Below the pieces are notes generated by a model. It did no database searches. It saw nothing but the letters and a program-made list of their open reading frames with translations, and was not told the origin of the DNA. Positions 24,643 to 36,690 of a stretch of DNA of 64,000 nucleotides are shown here, piece by piece; the first letter of the stretch is position 1; every line of letters starts with the position of its first letter. Made by a program: the position numbers and the translations under genes. The stretch comes from Siderastrea siderea (Eukaryota; Cnidaria; Anthozoa; Scleractinia; Rhizangiidae): positions 186,001-250,000 of the forward strand of contig CAXIQD010000050.1 in NCBI GenBank assembly GCA_964030785.1, given 5' to 3'.

Positions 24643-26373
24643 ATGGCAGCGGATGTTTCGTCCTCCGTGCCGTCGAAGACGTGGGAACTCTGCAGAGTTA
24701 CTAGCCCAGCGTTGGACACCAAAAAACATTGGTACGTCCTCACTAAGAGTCTGTGTGGTAGCAGGCCAAAAGATTTCGCCAAGAACGAAATTTTTTGTCG
24801 CTTTCCGAGCGAAATTCAACTTGTGGAAACCCGAGAACTGAAGCCCGCCACCAGTAACTGTTCTTATAGCAAGAATACGCGAAGCCTTTATGTGGCTACT
24901 TCGTTTGGTCTTTGCGCCGCCTTATTGAGACAACGAGACTTTCCCCCAGACGGATTCATCGGATCGTCCGAATTTATCGCTGTTCAAAATGTCATGAATT
25001 GTATCATCCTCGACTCAGACAAAGAATATGGCGGGAAGAATTCCAATTTTGCCGCGCGTGCAAAGGTTGTCGATGCACAGATCACAAGTTGGAAAGCGAA
25101 GTTCGAAGCTGCCGATCTTGAACTGATCAAGTTAAAAACGAGGGTATCTGATTTGGAGGCAGAAATCTTGGCGCTGAAAAGCAGTTCAACTTCTCCCTAT
25201 AATTGCTGCACAACCACATTGCTTGGTGACGGATCATCCCCGGTTTCCTCTTGCTCTTCGTCGTCGAGTATCGAAGATATAAAAACTAGCCCTCTTGGAT
25301 CCACGACAAAGAAGAGGAAAGTGGCGGCACACTGCAGAACTATCATGACGGATCTGAACGATGTCTGTGATAAATACAACGAATTGTTGGCGTGTGTTCT
25401 GGGAAACTGTTTTCTGTATGGGAATGAAGAGGACAAGAAAGACGTGTCCAACACTGTGTCTGAGATTTTGAACCTTGTGATGGACTCCAAGGGAACAAAA
25501 AAGGGAATCAAGGATCTTCTCCTGGCGGAAACCCACCAACGAGTTTTGCAAAGTATGCGAGTGCCAGACTGGGTTCTTTTGTATTTGAAGATCCAGGCCA
25601 AACTCCCGGATGCTGCTTGGCAGACTCTGCTTAATCTTACACAGTTTGGACGAAGTGGGGTAATATGATAATTTTTGTTTAGTATTATTAATTAGTTAAT
25701 TAATTAATTTTATGTAGTAGCCTCAGAGGCATTGCTTTTTCAGAAAAAAAATGTTGTTGTTGTTTTGTAGGTGTGTATGGCATGGGTTGGGGGGGGGGGG
25801 GACAAGTAAGGGGCTAATTGGCCATTAGCTCTACTGTCTTTGCAGGGCTTCTAATATGACTTTGGTTATGAGATTTGGCAAAACCATATTGAACATGTTC
25901 TTTGCAACAACACCCAAGGAAAAAATGACAATTTGTATATGCTCACATATATTTATGTACACTATTTACTTTTATTTTCATAAATAAATTATTACATGTA
26001 GCAACTGTCACATTGCATATGTTGAAATTTTGTCACTTTAATTTGTTCTATGCTTTTTCCATTTAAAAAGAATTTTTGTTAGGAATGAAACAACAAATTA
26101 TGTGTTATTTCTATTGATAGTACAAACATGTTTTGCAGCGTTCTGATGATACAGCAGTGTTGTTAACGAAAAATGAGATAAAGGCAGTTAGAAAATTGGT
26201 TTTCACGGTCATTCGAAGAACAATGAAAATTGGAAGGATGCAAACTGAATTTGATGCCTGCAGTGTTGACTTGTCATCTGTCCTGGTCTGGGCAATCAGA
26301 GAACAGTGCCTACTTTCCTCTGACCAGGAAAACATGGAATTCAACATCAAACGTGATGGTCGCCCACTTGGAG
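24643..26373 (+). CDS. Two-exon 5' fragment of the same unknown gene family
   Basis: Exon 1 is 24643-25659 and exon 2 is 26139-26373, with GT...TTTTGCAG borders and matching phase 0. The start GCAATGGC is a good Kozak context. Exon 1 carries a predicted coiled coil (about residues 150-185, LELIKLKTRVSDLEAEILAL), a Ser-rich linker and a basic TTKKRKV stretch that could be a nuclear-localisation signal. Exon 2 ends RDGRPLGG at phase 1, exactly the phase at which the minus-strand copy at 11596 resumes with KSQVAVGLVP. I infer that both are parts of one family, with this copy holding the 5' exons. Function is unknown. Confidence 0.6.
25680..26100. other. Intron with TTAAT and poly-G low complexity
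   Basis: Intron 25660-26138 of the preceding gene. It contains TTAATTAATTAATTAA near 25690 and a G12 run near 25790. Confidence 0.6.
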
Positions 26374-26505
26374 GTATGGTGCACAATAGTATCTATCATT
26401 TTTATTTTATCTTGTTTACACAAACACTAGACAGTAGTACGCCACAGTGCAATTTGAATGAAAACAAAAAAAAAAATTGGTAAATTCTCGTACATTGACT
26501 GTTCA

Positions 26506-27041
26506 TATGCAGACCTGGCAACTCTCACGGTTTCACCGTGAGACTCACGGTTTGGGGTATCAACTCACGGTCTCACGATTTGGCCTCCAAATCTCACGGT
26601 GAATCAGAAAATCTTGAAATTGCCAAACAATTCAGGTAGTATGAAGCAATATTGAAAAACCGTGTTGAAAATGGCCAAATTTGTCACATCTAATGTTTGA
26701 GGGAAAGCTGGGTACAATTCCGACCTCATTCCCGTGAAACCATAGGTCAATATAGGTGTACTTAGGTCTCTGGGGAAGCTAGAGCTGTGAATAGTTAACT
26801 CAAACTGGCGCCTCGCGTCGAAAGCGAAACAGAACCTGACTTCAAAAAATGCGGCAAAAGAATACAATAGGTAGCACAAATAAGGTAAAGAATACCTTGA
26901 AACAAGAAATCTACCATTTTTATTTTCATTTTACACATATTTTGGAAATCTCCAGGTTTGAGGTCCCAATCTCCAGGTTTTTCTGGGCTTTTTTGCAAGG
27001 TCTCCAGATTTGCATGTTTTGGAGGTCGGCAGGTCTGCATA
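26506..27041. mobile_element. Miniature inverted-repeat element, 536 bp
   Basis: Perfect 12-bp terminal inverted repeats: TATGCAGACCTG at 26506-26517 and CAGGTCTGCATA at 27030-27041. Inside are internal repeats of CTCACGGTTT/ACCGTGAG type and CTCCAGGTTT phrases. No coding capacity. Confidence 0.8.
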
Positions 27042-27343
27042 GACAAGGCACTTGCACGTCTCATGAATCAGGTGGATCACAAAAGTAAGCAAAATATAGC
27101 TTCGGCAACAACATTTCAATGCTCAGGAAGTGACAATGCTAGCAAAGTGCATGATGACTCCCTTAATAATAATTAATTGACATTGAGAATAATTACTATT
27201 CTGTTCACCCATTCTTTCTGTTCAGTAATGTCACATTGGTCAAAAATTGCATTGTGAATGCTTTAATAATGTATGTTACATACAATATTGGTTAATTGAT
27301 ATTGTCAAAAGAAAAAACAATAAATAGTTTATATTATTTTAAG

Positions 27344-27472
27344 GATGAAAGTAATTTGCCAGGCGCTCGTTCTCATGAATGTTGCGCTCCAAAGAACAAA
27401 GAATTTACTTCAATTGATGAACTTAGAGTTGAGGAGGGGAAAGAAAAGAAAGATGCTCCAATGAAAGTCTAA
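27344..27472 (+). CDS. Possible terminal exon (uncertain)
   Basis: After TTTTAAG an open segment of 42 codons ends in TAA and has hydrophilic, coding-like composition (for example PKNKEFTSIDELRVEEGKEK). It could be a downstream exon of the 24643 gene. Neither the donor nor the family is established. Confidence 0.25.
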   Translation, partial: DESNLPGARSHECCAPKNKEFTSIDELRVEEGKEKKDAPMKV

Positions 27473-29260
27473 TTTATTTAAATTGTAACTACAGTGTACC
27501 TTTTATTTGCAGTCCTCTATCAGGCATTTAAGCCTCAACTTTTAGTGGCCCTCGTCAGTTTTAAATCGCCACTGGCGACTGGGCGACTGGGCGACTGGGC
27601 GACTGCCAATTGTTTTAGCCCTGAATTTGTTTTTTTTTTCACTGATCCTTTATTTCTGTTCTAGGCATGTATGCCAGCAGTGATCAGTGATGCAGCATTT
27701 TCTTACAGTGAAGGTACGTGGAAGATATCAGTTATATAATTAGCCCAGCTTATGTATCTAACTGTTCAGTAAATTGAACTGGATTGAATGCAGTGATTGG
27801 GTTAATTTGGGTTCGGTAATTGAACACAATAATTATTAACCAAAAATATGCCTGCAGCTGTGTTTGATTCCATTCAATTTCTGCACCCAGTCAAACATAA
27901 TTAAACAGTTTTAAAATCATTCAAATATATAGATTTCAACTGGAGCTCCAAATTTTTTATTTGGCAATCCTATTATTCACAATAGAAAATAAAAATTGAA
28001 CCAACGATAAAATTGAACCACAACATTTACACGAGTGTGCCATCAAGACTTCCATTTGGGAAGGGCAATGAGAGCCTTTACATCTGGACTTAACGAGGCA
28101 GACTCTTAATCACCATATTGTTGCTATGGGAAGTTCCTCAGAACCATCATATCTTGGAAACCCTATTACTTCCACAGATAAGCTGCTTGGCCACGTTTGT
28201 TTTATGGGAAAGGTTTTCAAGATTTTCAAGTCACAACTATGTTCGGCATGTCACTTGACCTGAACAGAAAAAATGCTAAAGCTCTGCAAACAGCATACAG
28301 TTTTCGCTATTGTAAACATTGCGAAAATTTAAAGATTAATTCAGGATGCAAAATTTGAAGTAACTGTTTCTAGAAATTCGCTTTATTATGAATATAAAAG
28401 TTATGATGGCACAAGCATGTATCTTTATACATGTTTGTGCTGTAGTTCTTCTATTGTTTGTAAAAACAGTAATTGCATGCTTCGGATTGTAAAGAAGGGT
28501 GGGGCGATTCGCAAAAAAATCTGAACTTTACTAGTTTCCGCTTAGCTTTGCTGTTTTTCTTTTTAATGTGCGGTTGGGAACTGGCACTATGTATGCATGT
28601 GCAATGTTCAGTTGTGGAATTCAGATGTTCTTCCTCATTATTTCACCAATATAGCGGCACAAAATGCTGCAGAACAGCATATGACAATACCATCCACAAA
28701 AATCCCTTAGCAACAATGTGAGATCTGTAGTTAAGAATCTCCCTTCCTCAAGTTACAAAATCCTTTTTTTCGTGGTGATGTGAGATTTATTCTGGATGGC
28801 TAATTATGGTTAATTAACTTGATGCAGAATGAATCAATTAGTTATACCATGTTTACATGACACCAGTATGAACTCACCCAGGTATGACTCGCACTGTTAC
28901 GAGATTTTGTGCTTTTATCATGTAACAAATACAGAGAAGCAAGAGGGAACTGGGGTGAACTTGTATCAGAATGAAAAACATACAATGAACTGGTGTCATG
29001 CAAATACCCCCTCAGACTAAAGTTGAGCAGCTCTCAAGAATGTTTAACAACATCCTCAGATACCCAGGGGCAGTAAAACCCTGATTTCATTAAAGCGGTG
29101 TAAACTCAGACTGGTACAATTTTGTTTGCATGAGACCAGTTTGAAAGTCAGACTGGCATAAGTATTTACATGACACCAACCATCTCTAAAAATACAGTTT
29201 ACTTTTGTCCACTTGGAATGCCTCAATGCCACTTATTTAAATGCATATGCTCAAAACAAA
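27473..29260. other. No gene recognised
   Basis: AT-rich, with a short GGGCGACT tandem run near 27573-27605 and a poly-T tract. No exon-like segment found. Confidence 0.4.
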
Positions 29261-29731
29261 TACTGTAAACTGCCGCTTATAAGCCCGCACGCTTAAAAGC
29301 CCCCCCCCCCCCCGGCTATAGGCCCATCTACCTGTAAACAAAAAATACATCCAGTTATAAGCCCCCCACCCCAAATATAAGCCTTCCTCTAGTTTTCCCT
29401 GTTTCCTTAATATCAGGCACTCTCACAGAAAACTGCGAAGATGAACTCTGAGCTTTCGTTTTGTTACGTTCCGGTTACGTTCATGTTGTTGCAATTTTCA
29501 TTTTGTTGTTAAAATTGAAATGAATTCCATTTATTATGACGTTTCAAAGGTTAATTACAAACTGGTAAATTAAAAACGTATTTCGATCAACACTGCTGTG
29601 GCTCATTTCGAAACGTGTTTCTTATTCTGCTCATAAGCCCCCCCGGATATAAGCCCCTCCGTTTATAAGCCCACCCAAAACCCCTTACGAAGTGGTATAA
29701 GCCTAGGGCTTATAAGCAGCAGTTTACGGTA
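29261..29731. mobile_element. MITE with TTATAAGCCC-type inverted ends, ~470 bp
   Basis: ACTGTAAACTGCCGCTTATA at the left end mirrors TATAAGCAGCAGTTTACGGT at the right. Both ends carry multiple AAGCCCCCCC/TATAAGCCCC phrases. TA lies at both borders. Non-coding. Confidence 0.8.
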
Positions 29732-30744
29732 TCGTAAAACATTTGGGGTAGGTTTTCATGCGAGCGTGCATGTTCAGTGCATGACGTGGCATGACATTGC
29801 CAATTTTGTGAATTGTGTGCGCAGTATGGATGCGCAGAAAAAAATTGTGCAAATATCCTTAGAACCTCCCTAAAGCCATGGGCTTACTTTTGGCAACTGA
29901 GATAATAAAATTCTACTTTGTTTTCCATACAGGTTTTTATTCCATCAACCTGATGTCAAAAAAATATGGCAGTTTATTGTTAGGCTTTGGTTAATAAATT
30001 TGTACTCTTAGCTACATGTATGTTCCCAGGCAGACATTATCAATTGAAATAAAAAATTTGAAGAGCAGTTTTGAAATAAGGTTTTATATTTTTTGTCTTT
30101 TTATGCAAATTTTGATGTTGGTGATTAGTTTGACTGTATCCACATACACTTTAATCCCTCAGTAACACACCCATACACCAGTAACATTTATTTGGGAGTA
30201 ACCCTACTTCCCCCCCCCCCCCCCCACACACACACACACAACTAACTTCCCAGGAATAATGATTCAGACTTATCTGATTGAATTCACTTGACAGGGAAAA
30301 CTATTTCAAATGATGGATTCACCACAGTCTGATCCCCTCTTGTGAGTTCATTACGTGACAGGTTTCTGACTATTCTGAAATGATTTATGAAGAGGCTTTT
30401 CTTTTTGTTTCTCTTTGCTACCAGATTATGACAGTCAGTAACAATTTCTCATTGGTGACATTAGATGCAGTGTAAAGGCTAATGGTCAAGCCAAAAACAA
30501 ATTATACCACAAGATTTACTGCCATCACGGTCAGGGGTAGTAACATGTCATAATCTGTGCATTAAATTAAGTCACTAGTGGTTACTGGACCATTTGTTAT
30601 TCGCATTGGCAACACTGTTAGTCACAGATTTTTAATTGACTGATTGACCGATTTATCAACTAAGTGGTTGAGTGGTTGATTCATGACTGATGGGTACTTA
30701 AAGTGATTGATTTTATTAAAATAGTCCCTGGGCATCAATAAGAG
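29732..30744. other. No gene recognised
   Basis: AT-rich, with a C16 run followed by CACACACA near 30210-30240. No supported gene. Confidence 0.4.
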
Positions 30745-31180
30745 TACCGTATTTACTCGATTAAGTGCCGCCCCGAATTAGCGCCGCCCTCGAATAAGCG
30801 CAGCATTTGGGACAAAAAAGTTAATAAGCGCCGCCCCCGAATAAGCGCCGCGGTCCCGATGCGGCGCTTATTCAAGGAATTCCATAGAGCTAAAAAAACC
30901 ACTACAAAGCAGCTCGAAAACAGCATTGGAAACTTCTTTTCATCAAAAGCGATGTTCTTCAGTTCAAAGTGATTATATTTCACCGCTCGCCCATTAAGTT
31001 CTCTACCCTGCGCTTCTGTTACTTACTGTAAAATTTTCGTACAGATAGAAAAGATTTCTTTGTCGCATCCAATTTTTAAAAAGCGCCGCCCTCAAATAAG
31101 CGCCACCCTCGAATAAGCGCTACATTTGAGGCGCGAAAAATTTAATAAGCGCCGTAGCGCTTATTCGAGTAAATACGGTA
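30745..31180. mobile_element. MITE with TACCGTATTTACTCGA ends, 436 bp
   Basis: TACCGTATTTACTCGATTAA at the left end mirrors TTATTCGAGTAAATACGGTA at the right. AAGCGCCGCCCTCGAATAAG phrases are repeated in both halves. This inverted-end type is widespread among animal genomes. Non-coding. Confidence 0.88.
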
Positions 31181-31828
31181 AACAAGGTAAATTATTATTC
31201 CACTATAGCAGCAGTTTATCATATAAGGAGAAAACACATACATGAGAGTATGAGAGTGTATTGCGCTGTAGAAAGCGTATTGCACTGTAGTGTCCCGGTT
31301 TCAAATCACTCATTGAATAAATCATTAAAAAAAGTTAGGCGAATATTGTAGTGGAATAATAAATATCATTCAGTGGTTTTACTGATAATGGTGAAGGAAA
31401 TTTTACCGGTACTCATTGCTCGCATTTTTCCTCGCTCTATACTACACAACTTATCTGTTAAACCATTGAATAAGGTGGAGGTATTTTTCAATTAGTACCT
31501 TGTCTATACAATTTGACAACTCTGCAAAAATGTAAATAAATTAAGCCGTAGACTTGTGGCAGAGAAAAGACCGAGGTAAGGTAAACAAAAATAATTATTG
31601 TGCCCAATATTTAAGTTTACAACCTAAACTGGGGCTTATTTAGAATTTTGTAAAACAGTTTCATACCTGCCATCTATCCCGATTTAATAGGAATTGTCCC
31701 AGTTTTTAAGTTTCAAAACCTAAAAAAATGAGGACATTCCGATTTTCAAGAAAAAAAGACAATTTGGAACTGGGTTGTTAAAGATAATAATCAACTAAAA
31801 TATAATATTGCTGTCAGGTACCACTTGA

Positions 31829-31883
<55 letters not shown>

Positions 31884-31956
31884 ATAAATAATAAAAATAA
31901 AAATTAGAGTTCCGCTTTTAGGCTTGGCTAGATCTATATGTTATTTTTCCTATGAA
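31181..31956. other. No gene; contains (TAA)n microsatellite
   Basis: No coding frame. A TAA/ATA trinucleotide run of about 55 bp lies at 31826-31880, just left of repeat copy B. Confidence 0.6.
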
Positions 31957-32649
31957 AAGTTGTGATATATTGGTCATGAAAAATTCTCTGTTACAATTAC
32001 GAGGAAAAGTAATATAGATCCTACACCCTACTTTACCACTTTAAACGTTTGACAATAAAGTGTAATGAACTTGGTAGGTGTTAAGAATATCTAGGATTGG
32101 AAGCAACTAAATTTTGCGTGTGCTTTCCGCCTAAACACGTGCGGTGGTCCACAAAATTTTTAACGTAAAGGAACCTCTTCGTTTACAGAGGTTGACAGCT
32201 GAACAATCTCAAGGCACATCTCAATGTAATGTACCTGAATAGCTAAATAATTTGGTACATATTTTAATAAAGCCAAAAACTTGACTTTACAAAGACAACG
32301 TTAACTTCTAATTCTTGAAAAACAAATGACAGCCCCAGCAAAAATCGAGGTTTTGAATCACTTCATTTGAAGCTTTTGGTCGGGAATGTGAGTGAGTGTC
32401 GGCTGATTACCTAAATCTTGAACACTTGGCAGATTGCTTTTCTTGTTTTGCCGTTCGCAATCGCTCTCTAATATGAGAGATTGCCTTCTGTTTAACTTCT
32501 TGCACGTTGAGGGTCTGTTTGGCACTTCTCCTTGTCGTTTATGTATGGACAAACGATTGGGTGTACGCATGTGAATTTGAGTTTACTAATAAAATGAAAT
32601 AACTAATGAATTGATCATTTTCAATTTAAATCTCTCCAACAAAACATAT

Positions 32650-32909
32650 ATATTCATATTCATTTCTCCATCTACGGGATAAATACGAACTCACAATTGA
32701 CCAGCTCCCAGTTGGCTTGATAGCTCAGTTGGTTAGAGCGCTGCACTAGTATCGCAGAGGTCATGGGTTCGATTCCCGTTCAAGCCTGAATTTTTTCAGG
32801 TTTCTTCTTTTCAACTGCTTAAGTTGAAACAGCTTCACTGCGATGATCTTCATATAATTCTATCTTTATCCGCAGTTCAAATATGATGATTATTTCATAT
32901 ATTCATATT
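32650..32909 (+). mobile_element. tRNA-derived SINE, ~260 bp, with target-site duplication
   Basis: The insertion is flanked by a direct repeat CAAAACATAT (32640-32649 and 32910-32919). Copy A of the host repeat has a single uninterrupted copy of this site, so the boundaries are defined by an empty allele within the window. The insert carries a tRNA-like segment in its middle and ends in an AT-rich tail, as expected of a Pol III-transcribed retroposon. Confidence 0.85.
32714..32787 (+). tRNA. tRNA-Thr(AGT)-like sequence within the SINE
   Basis: A full cloverleaf can be drawn. The 7-bp acceptor GGCTTGA/TCAAGCC is perfect. The D arm includes GCTCAGTTGGTTAGAGC and the T arm ATGGGTTCGATTCCCGT. 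The anticodon loop is CTAGTAT, giving anticodon AGT, with one mismatch in the anticodon stem. A box TAGCTCAGTTGG and B box GGTTCGATTCC are intact. Because it sits inside a SINE with target-site duplication, it is more likely the SINE promoter region than a functional tRNA gene. Confidence 0.75.
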
Positions 32910-33559
32910 CAAAACATATTAAAGAAGCGGGCCAAATTGCTTTCCATAGTTTGCTATTGTCTACAGTTCTTTATTAGGTAAAAAGAACAGTCAGAAACTG
33001 CTAAGTAGCTAACAACAATAAGCGTGAAAATAAATTAGATATCAAATATATTAAGGTTAAATTTACTCTGTTTATAATGATGTACAATACGCCAACAAAC
33101 CGAGCTGATTGACAGCCTTCAGTAACGTGGAAACTTAAAATTCAAAGCAATATTGAAGCCCTCTCCTAGAAACACTATTTGACTTCAGCTCTCTTACAAG
33201 GCGAGGTAAAAGCTACCGCTTATATTATTTTGTAACATTTTAGTGTGGTTTCCATCATTTATCTTTTGAATTAGAGATTAGAGCCTCTGTGTGGTGGGCA
33301 AGTTGGCTTGAGTCATGAAAGGGAAATTGTTAAGAGAAATTTTTTAGTAAACAGGGAGCTAAATCAATCACTTAAAAAAATCCCCAGTAATGACTGGTCT
33401 TTAATATTCTAGGAGTCAACGAGTTAAGGTTCCAGAAGACAAAAATAAGTCTGGATAGGGTCAATGTAACGTACAAAAAAAATTGATGAGCAAACTGGCA
33501 TTAAATATGGAAAATTTATAGAGTACTTATTTCTCCAATTTTAAGTTTTCGTATGAAAA

Positions 33560-34200
33560 AGTAAGTGATAAATTTTCTGTTGCAATTACGAGGAAGAGTA
33601 AGCGAGATCCTACACGCTACTTTACCATTCTAATCTTTTGCCAATAAAATTCAGTGGATTTGGGAGGTGTTGAGAACATCTAAGATTTTTGGAAGGTGCT
33701 AATTATGGTTTGTGGTTTCTTAAACACGCGTGTGCGGTGGTCCACAGTTTAAAGTAAAATTATTAGACCAGAGAAACCTCCTCGTTTACAGAACCTGGCA
33801 GCTGAACAATCTCAAGGCATACATCTCAATACCATGTACTTGAATAGCTAAATAAGTTGGTACATCTTGTAATAACGCCCAGAGCACGATTCTACAAAGA
33901 TAACCTTAACGTCTAATTCTTGAAACACAGGTAAAAGCCCCAGCAACAATCAAGTTTTTAAATCACTGCATTTGACGTTTTTTGTGGTATCAAGTTTTTA
34001 AATCACTGCATTTGACGTTTTTTGTGGTATAATGTTAATCTCATCATTCTTAGTGATCTAACTAATATGGGTGTGAGTGCGTGTGCTGAATATTTGAATC
34101 TTGACCATTAGGCAGATTGCTTTTCTTGTTTTGCCGTTCGCAATAGATCTGTAATCTGAGAGATTGCCTTGTTTTTAATTTCTTACGCAATGAGAGACTA
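33560..34200 (+). repeat. Dispersed repeat, copy C, partial
   Basis: A third, more diverged copy in the same orientation as copy B (GTTGCAATTACGAGGAAGAG, GTGCGGTGGTCCACA, CTGAACAATCTCAAGGCA). It contains a local 41-bp tandem duplication (ATCAAGTTTTTAAATCACTG at about 33949 and 33990). It ends about 110 bp before the start codon of the secreted-protein gene. Confidence 0.8.
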
Positions 34201-34311
34201 TTTAACACCTTTCCCTGTGGTTTATGCACATGTGCTTACACTTCCATTACAACAAAAATCACTTGACGCATTTTTGCATCTATTCTCCTTTAAGATCGCA
34301 GTTCCTTCACT

Positions 34312-35640
34312 ATGCATTCAACCATCCTTGTAGTCATTTTCGCTGTTGGTTCCGTGTCTTTTGGGAGCGGCCTCGACGCAAAACAAAAGTCTGCTTATGA
34401 GGCAGTTGTCAAGTGTGTTCAAAGTGGATTGGACGCAGACGCTTCCGACCTGCGAGCAAAGGGAGGTCACCCCGACTTAGCCGAGAAAATTGAAGAAGGT
34501 TGCATTTTTTCAAGAGTAAGGTTAGAACATCTCTAATGACTCTCAAGATATTTTGCTAAGTTCCTTGTGAAAGAAAAATGTACATTTTTATGGGAAAGTT
34601 GAAACGTCATTCAAATCTACGTTTTTCATGTAATCCTTCCCCTTTCCCTTTCTCCCAAGCCAAGACTCAAATAATTTTTTTTCTAGCAAACCGTACTACA
34701 TGTAAATACTCAAAGGTTTCGTTTTAATGGTTGCCCTTTAGGAGTTCATTAACAAACTTAAAAATTAGAGTTATGTACCACAACAAACAGAACCACCGAA
34801 AAGCACTGATTAATAGCTTTCATTTTGAAAGGCCAGACTTTTAAAGGGTTTCGTAGATTCCAACATAACAACTTTCAAACATGAGATACTAACACGTTTC
34901 AATCTGTAATTACTCAAGATTTTTCTTAAGGGCAGCTGGATAATAGACTACAAAACGATGAAACGGTTCCTTAACAAAGTTGTAAGAATCTTCAATTTAA
35001 TTCAATTCAATTCAAAACAATTCTTAAATTCAATTTTATTTATTAATTGATTCCAATCAATTTATTCAATTCTTAAATTTCATTTGACGATGGTGTTGGA
35101 GTGTCAAGCTGAGAGGCAGCTTTTTATTCATCGTGGCGGCAAAATAGCTACGTTTGTTTCATCTTGAGAAAAATATTAAGAATAGTTTGTTTCATCAATT
35201 TTTCAGGAATTTGGGCGGTGCATTTTAAGCGTTTCTGACTTCTCATCACCAGTCCCCGACATCTTGTATTTCATGGCGTTATATACATGGCAGCACCAGG
35301 TCCTTTTGGTGAGAGCCGGTCTTTGCAAGAATATGGCGTATGGCGAACTGAAAAGAATTTCATTAGAAGCAGGTACGGTTGCCTTGTTGTAGTGTTTACA
35401 CGAGGTTATGAAGTTGCAGGGTTTTCGTCTTTAATAAAGACTGTGTCCCAGGAACAAGTCTCCTGAGCGTGAAAACGATGAGGTTTTGCTGACTCGTTCT
35501 TCCGTTATTAGTGTTTTTTTTGTTTTTGTTTGCGAACTCCATTTACCATATTAATTGCTTTTAGATCCAGGTTACATTGCTCTTTCCATTTTTTCTTTGC
35601 TTTGTAGGTATACTGGAGGAACGAAACTTGGTGAATATTG
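34312..35640 (+). CDS. Small secreted protein, three exons seen, 3' end not found
   Basis: Exons are 34312-34515, 35207-35372 and 35608-35640, with GTAAG/TTTTTCAG, GTACGG/TTTGTAG and a final GTAAGT. Phases agree at both junctions, giving about 134 codons. Residues 1-20 (MHSTILVVIFAVGSVSFGSG) form a classic signal peptide. The mature part has scattered Cys residues and amphipathic segments (AYEAVVKCVQSGLDADASDL). I do not recognise the family. The reading frame continues past 35640, but no next exon is evident before 36666. The Maverick insertion at 36667 may therefore lie in a later intron or downstream of the gene. Confidence 0.6.
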
Positions 35641-36666
35641 GTAAGTAATTCCACAATTGTAGAGGGAATTCTGGGAAGGAAAATTTACGTTTCATGAGGT
35701 TTAATTCCATAACTTCCTCTAAAACAAAGAAACGTTGACTGTGAGTACTTGGCTAAAATACCTTGCTGCGATAGTCAATCTATAAGTCAGACTTGCAATT
35801 TTTCACTGTTTCCAAGTTTAGAAACGAAGTTCGAAGCGGTGAAAAACTAAACCCTCGATGGAAAGGCGCAATGCTGTAAGCTCTATTAAAAGACCATTTC
35901 GATGCTAGGTGCAAAGCACGTAAAAATATACAATATACCCAATTTTACAGCAGTTACTCTAACACGCGCCCTTCAAGGAATTTTTCCCAACGGCCAAACG
36001 TGTTTTTGGTGGGTGTCAATCATCTGTTTCAATGACACTTTAAGAACGCTCGCTGAATGATAAACAATTTGGTAGTAAATTTAGCGCCGAGTGAAATAAC
36101 GAAAAAATCTTGTGGGAAGTTTTAACCACCCTTTGACGATTTTGTGTATTTCTAACCGACAGCAAAATATGGCAGACTCTGAATTATTACTTGAAAAGTA
36201 CCAAAACAAATCGCTCAGCAAAGGTTTTATTCGCTGAGTCAAGCATGGCTTCACAAATACATTCAAAACACCTGAAAATATGCAATGCAAACTGCTTTTA
36301 CGAAAGTAGATTTCGGAAGCAAATTTGTATAAAACTGACCTTTATTCTATTCGAAAAAGTGCTTCAATCCACTGAATTACTTCTCTGAGTTCACGGCGAT
36401 TAGAAATCGTCTGACACTCGCCGTTCAGTCAAAAATTTTCGTTGTCAGACTATGACAAATAATCTCTTCTTTTTGCTTCGCGGTTGGTTTCTGAGAAGTT
36501 CAGTCAATTAAAAGTCAAATTAAGGTTTACTGGTTGTGTCCTCAATGAATAATTTCAGAATTGCTGTAGCTCATTCATAAAAAGTTTAGGAACCGGAGGG
36601 CAGATTATCCACGGCCCCAGACAGGATTGCGTTACATGTGACAATCAGCAAGAGCCAATCAGCGCG
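35641..36666. other. Flank of the Maverick; contains a dispersed repeat
   Basis: At 35945-36035 a sequence including CCTTCAAGGAATTTTTCCCA and ACGGCCAAAC is the inverse of one at 63225-63305 beyond the Maverick, about 85 bp with mismatches. Both are copies of a dispersed repeat. No exon recognised. Confidence 0.5.
36661..36666. repeat. 6-bp target-site duplication AGCGCG, left
   Basis: AGCGCG immediately precedes the left terminus AGTAGTAAGGTGGG and is repeated at 63212-63217 right after the right terminus. Six base pairs is the diagnostic length for Maverick/Polinton integration. Confidence 0.92.
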
Positions 36667-36690
36667 AGTAGTAAGGTGGGACGGTATGGT

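Larger units (their letters stand above)
31957..33430 (+). repeat. ~1.3-kb dispersed repeat, copy B, split by a SINE
   Basis: Aligns in inverse orientation with 20750-22055 apart from a 270-bp insertion at 32650-32919. Landmarks: GATATATTGGTCATGAAAAA at the left, GGACAAACGATTGGGTGTAC in the middle and GTGGTGGGCAAGTTGGCTTG at the right. Confidence 0.85.

Noticed and set aside
25197..25601. 134-codon minus-strand ORF
   Set aside because: Antisense to the well-supported exon 1 at 24643-25659.
32714..32787. Functional cytosolic tRNA-Thr gene
   Set aside because: It lies inside a SINE with a target-site duplication and has an anticodon-stem mismatch, so it is more likely part of the retroposon.
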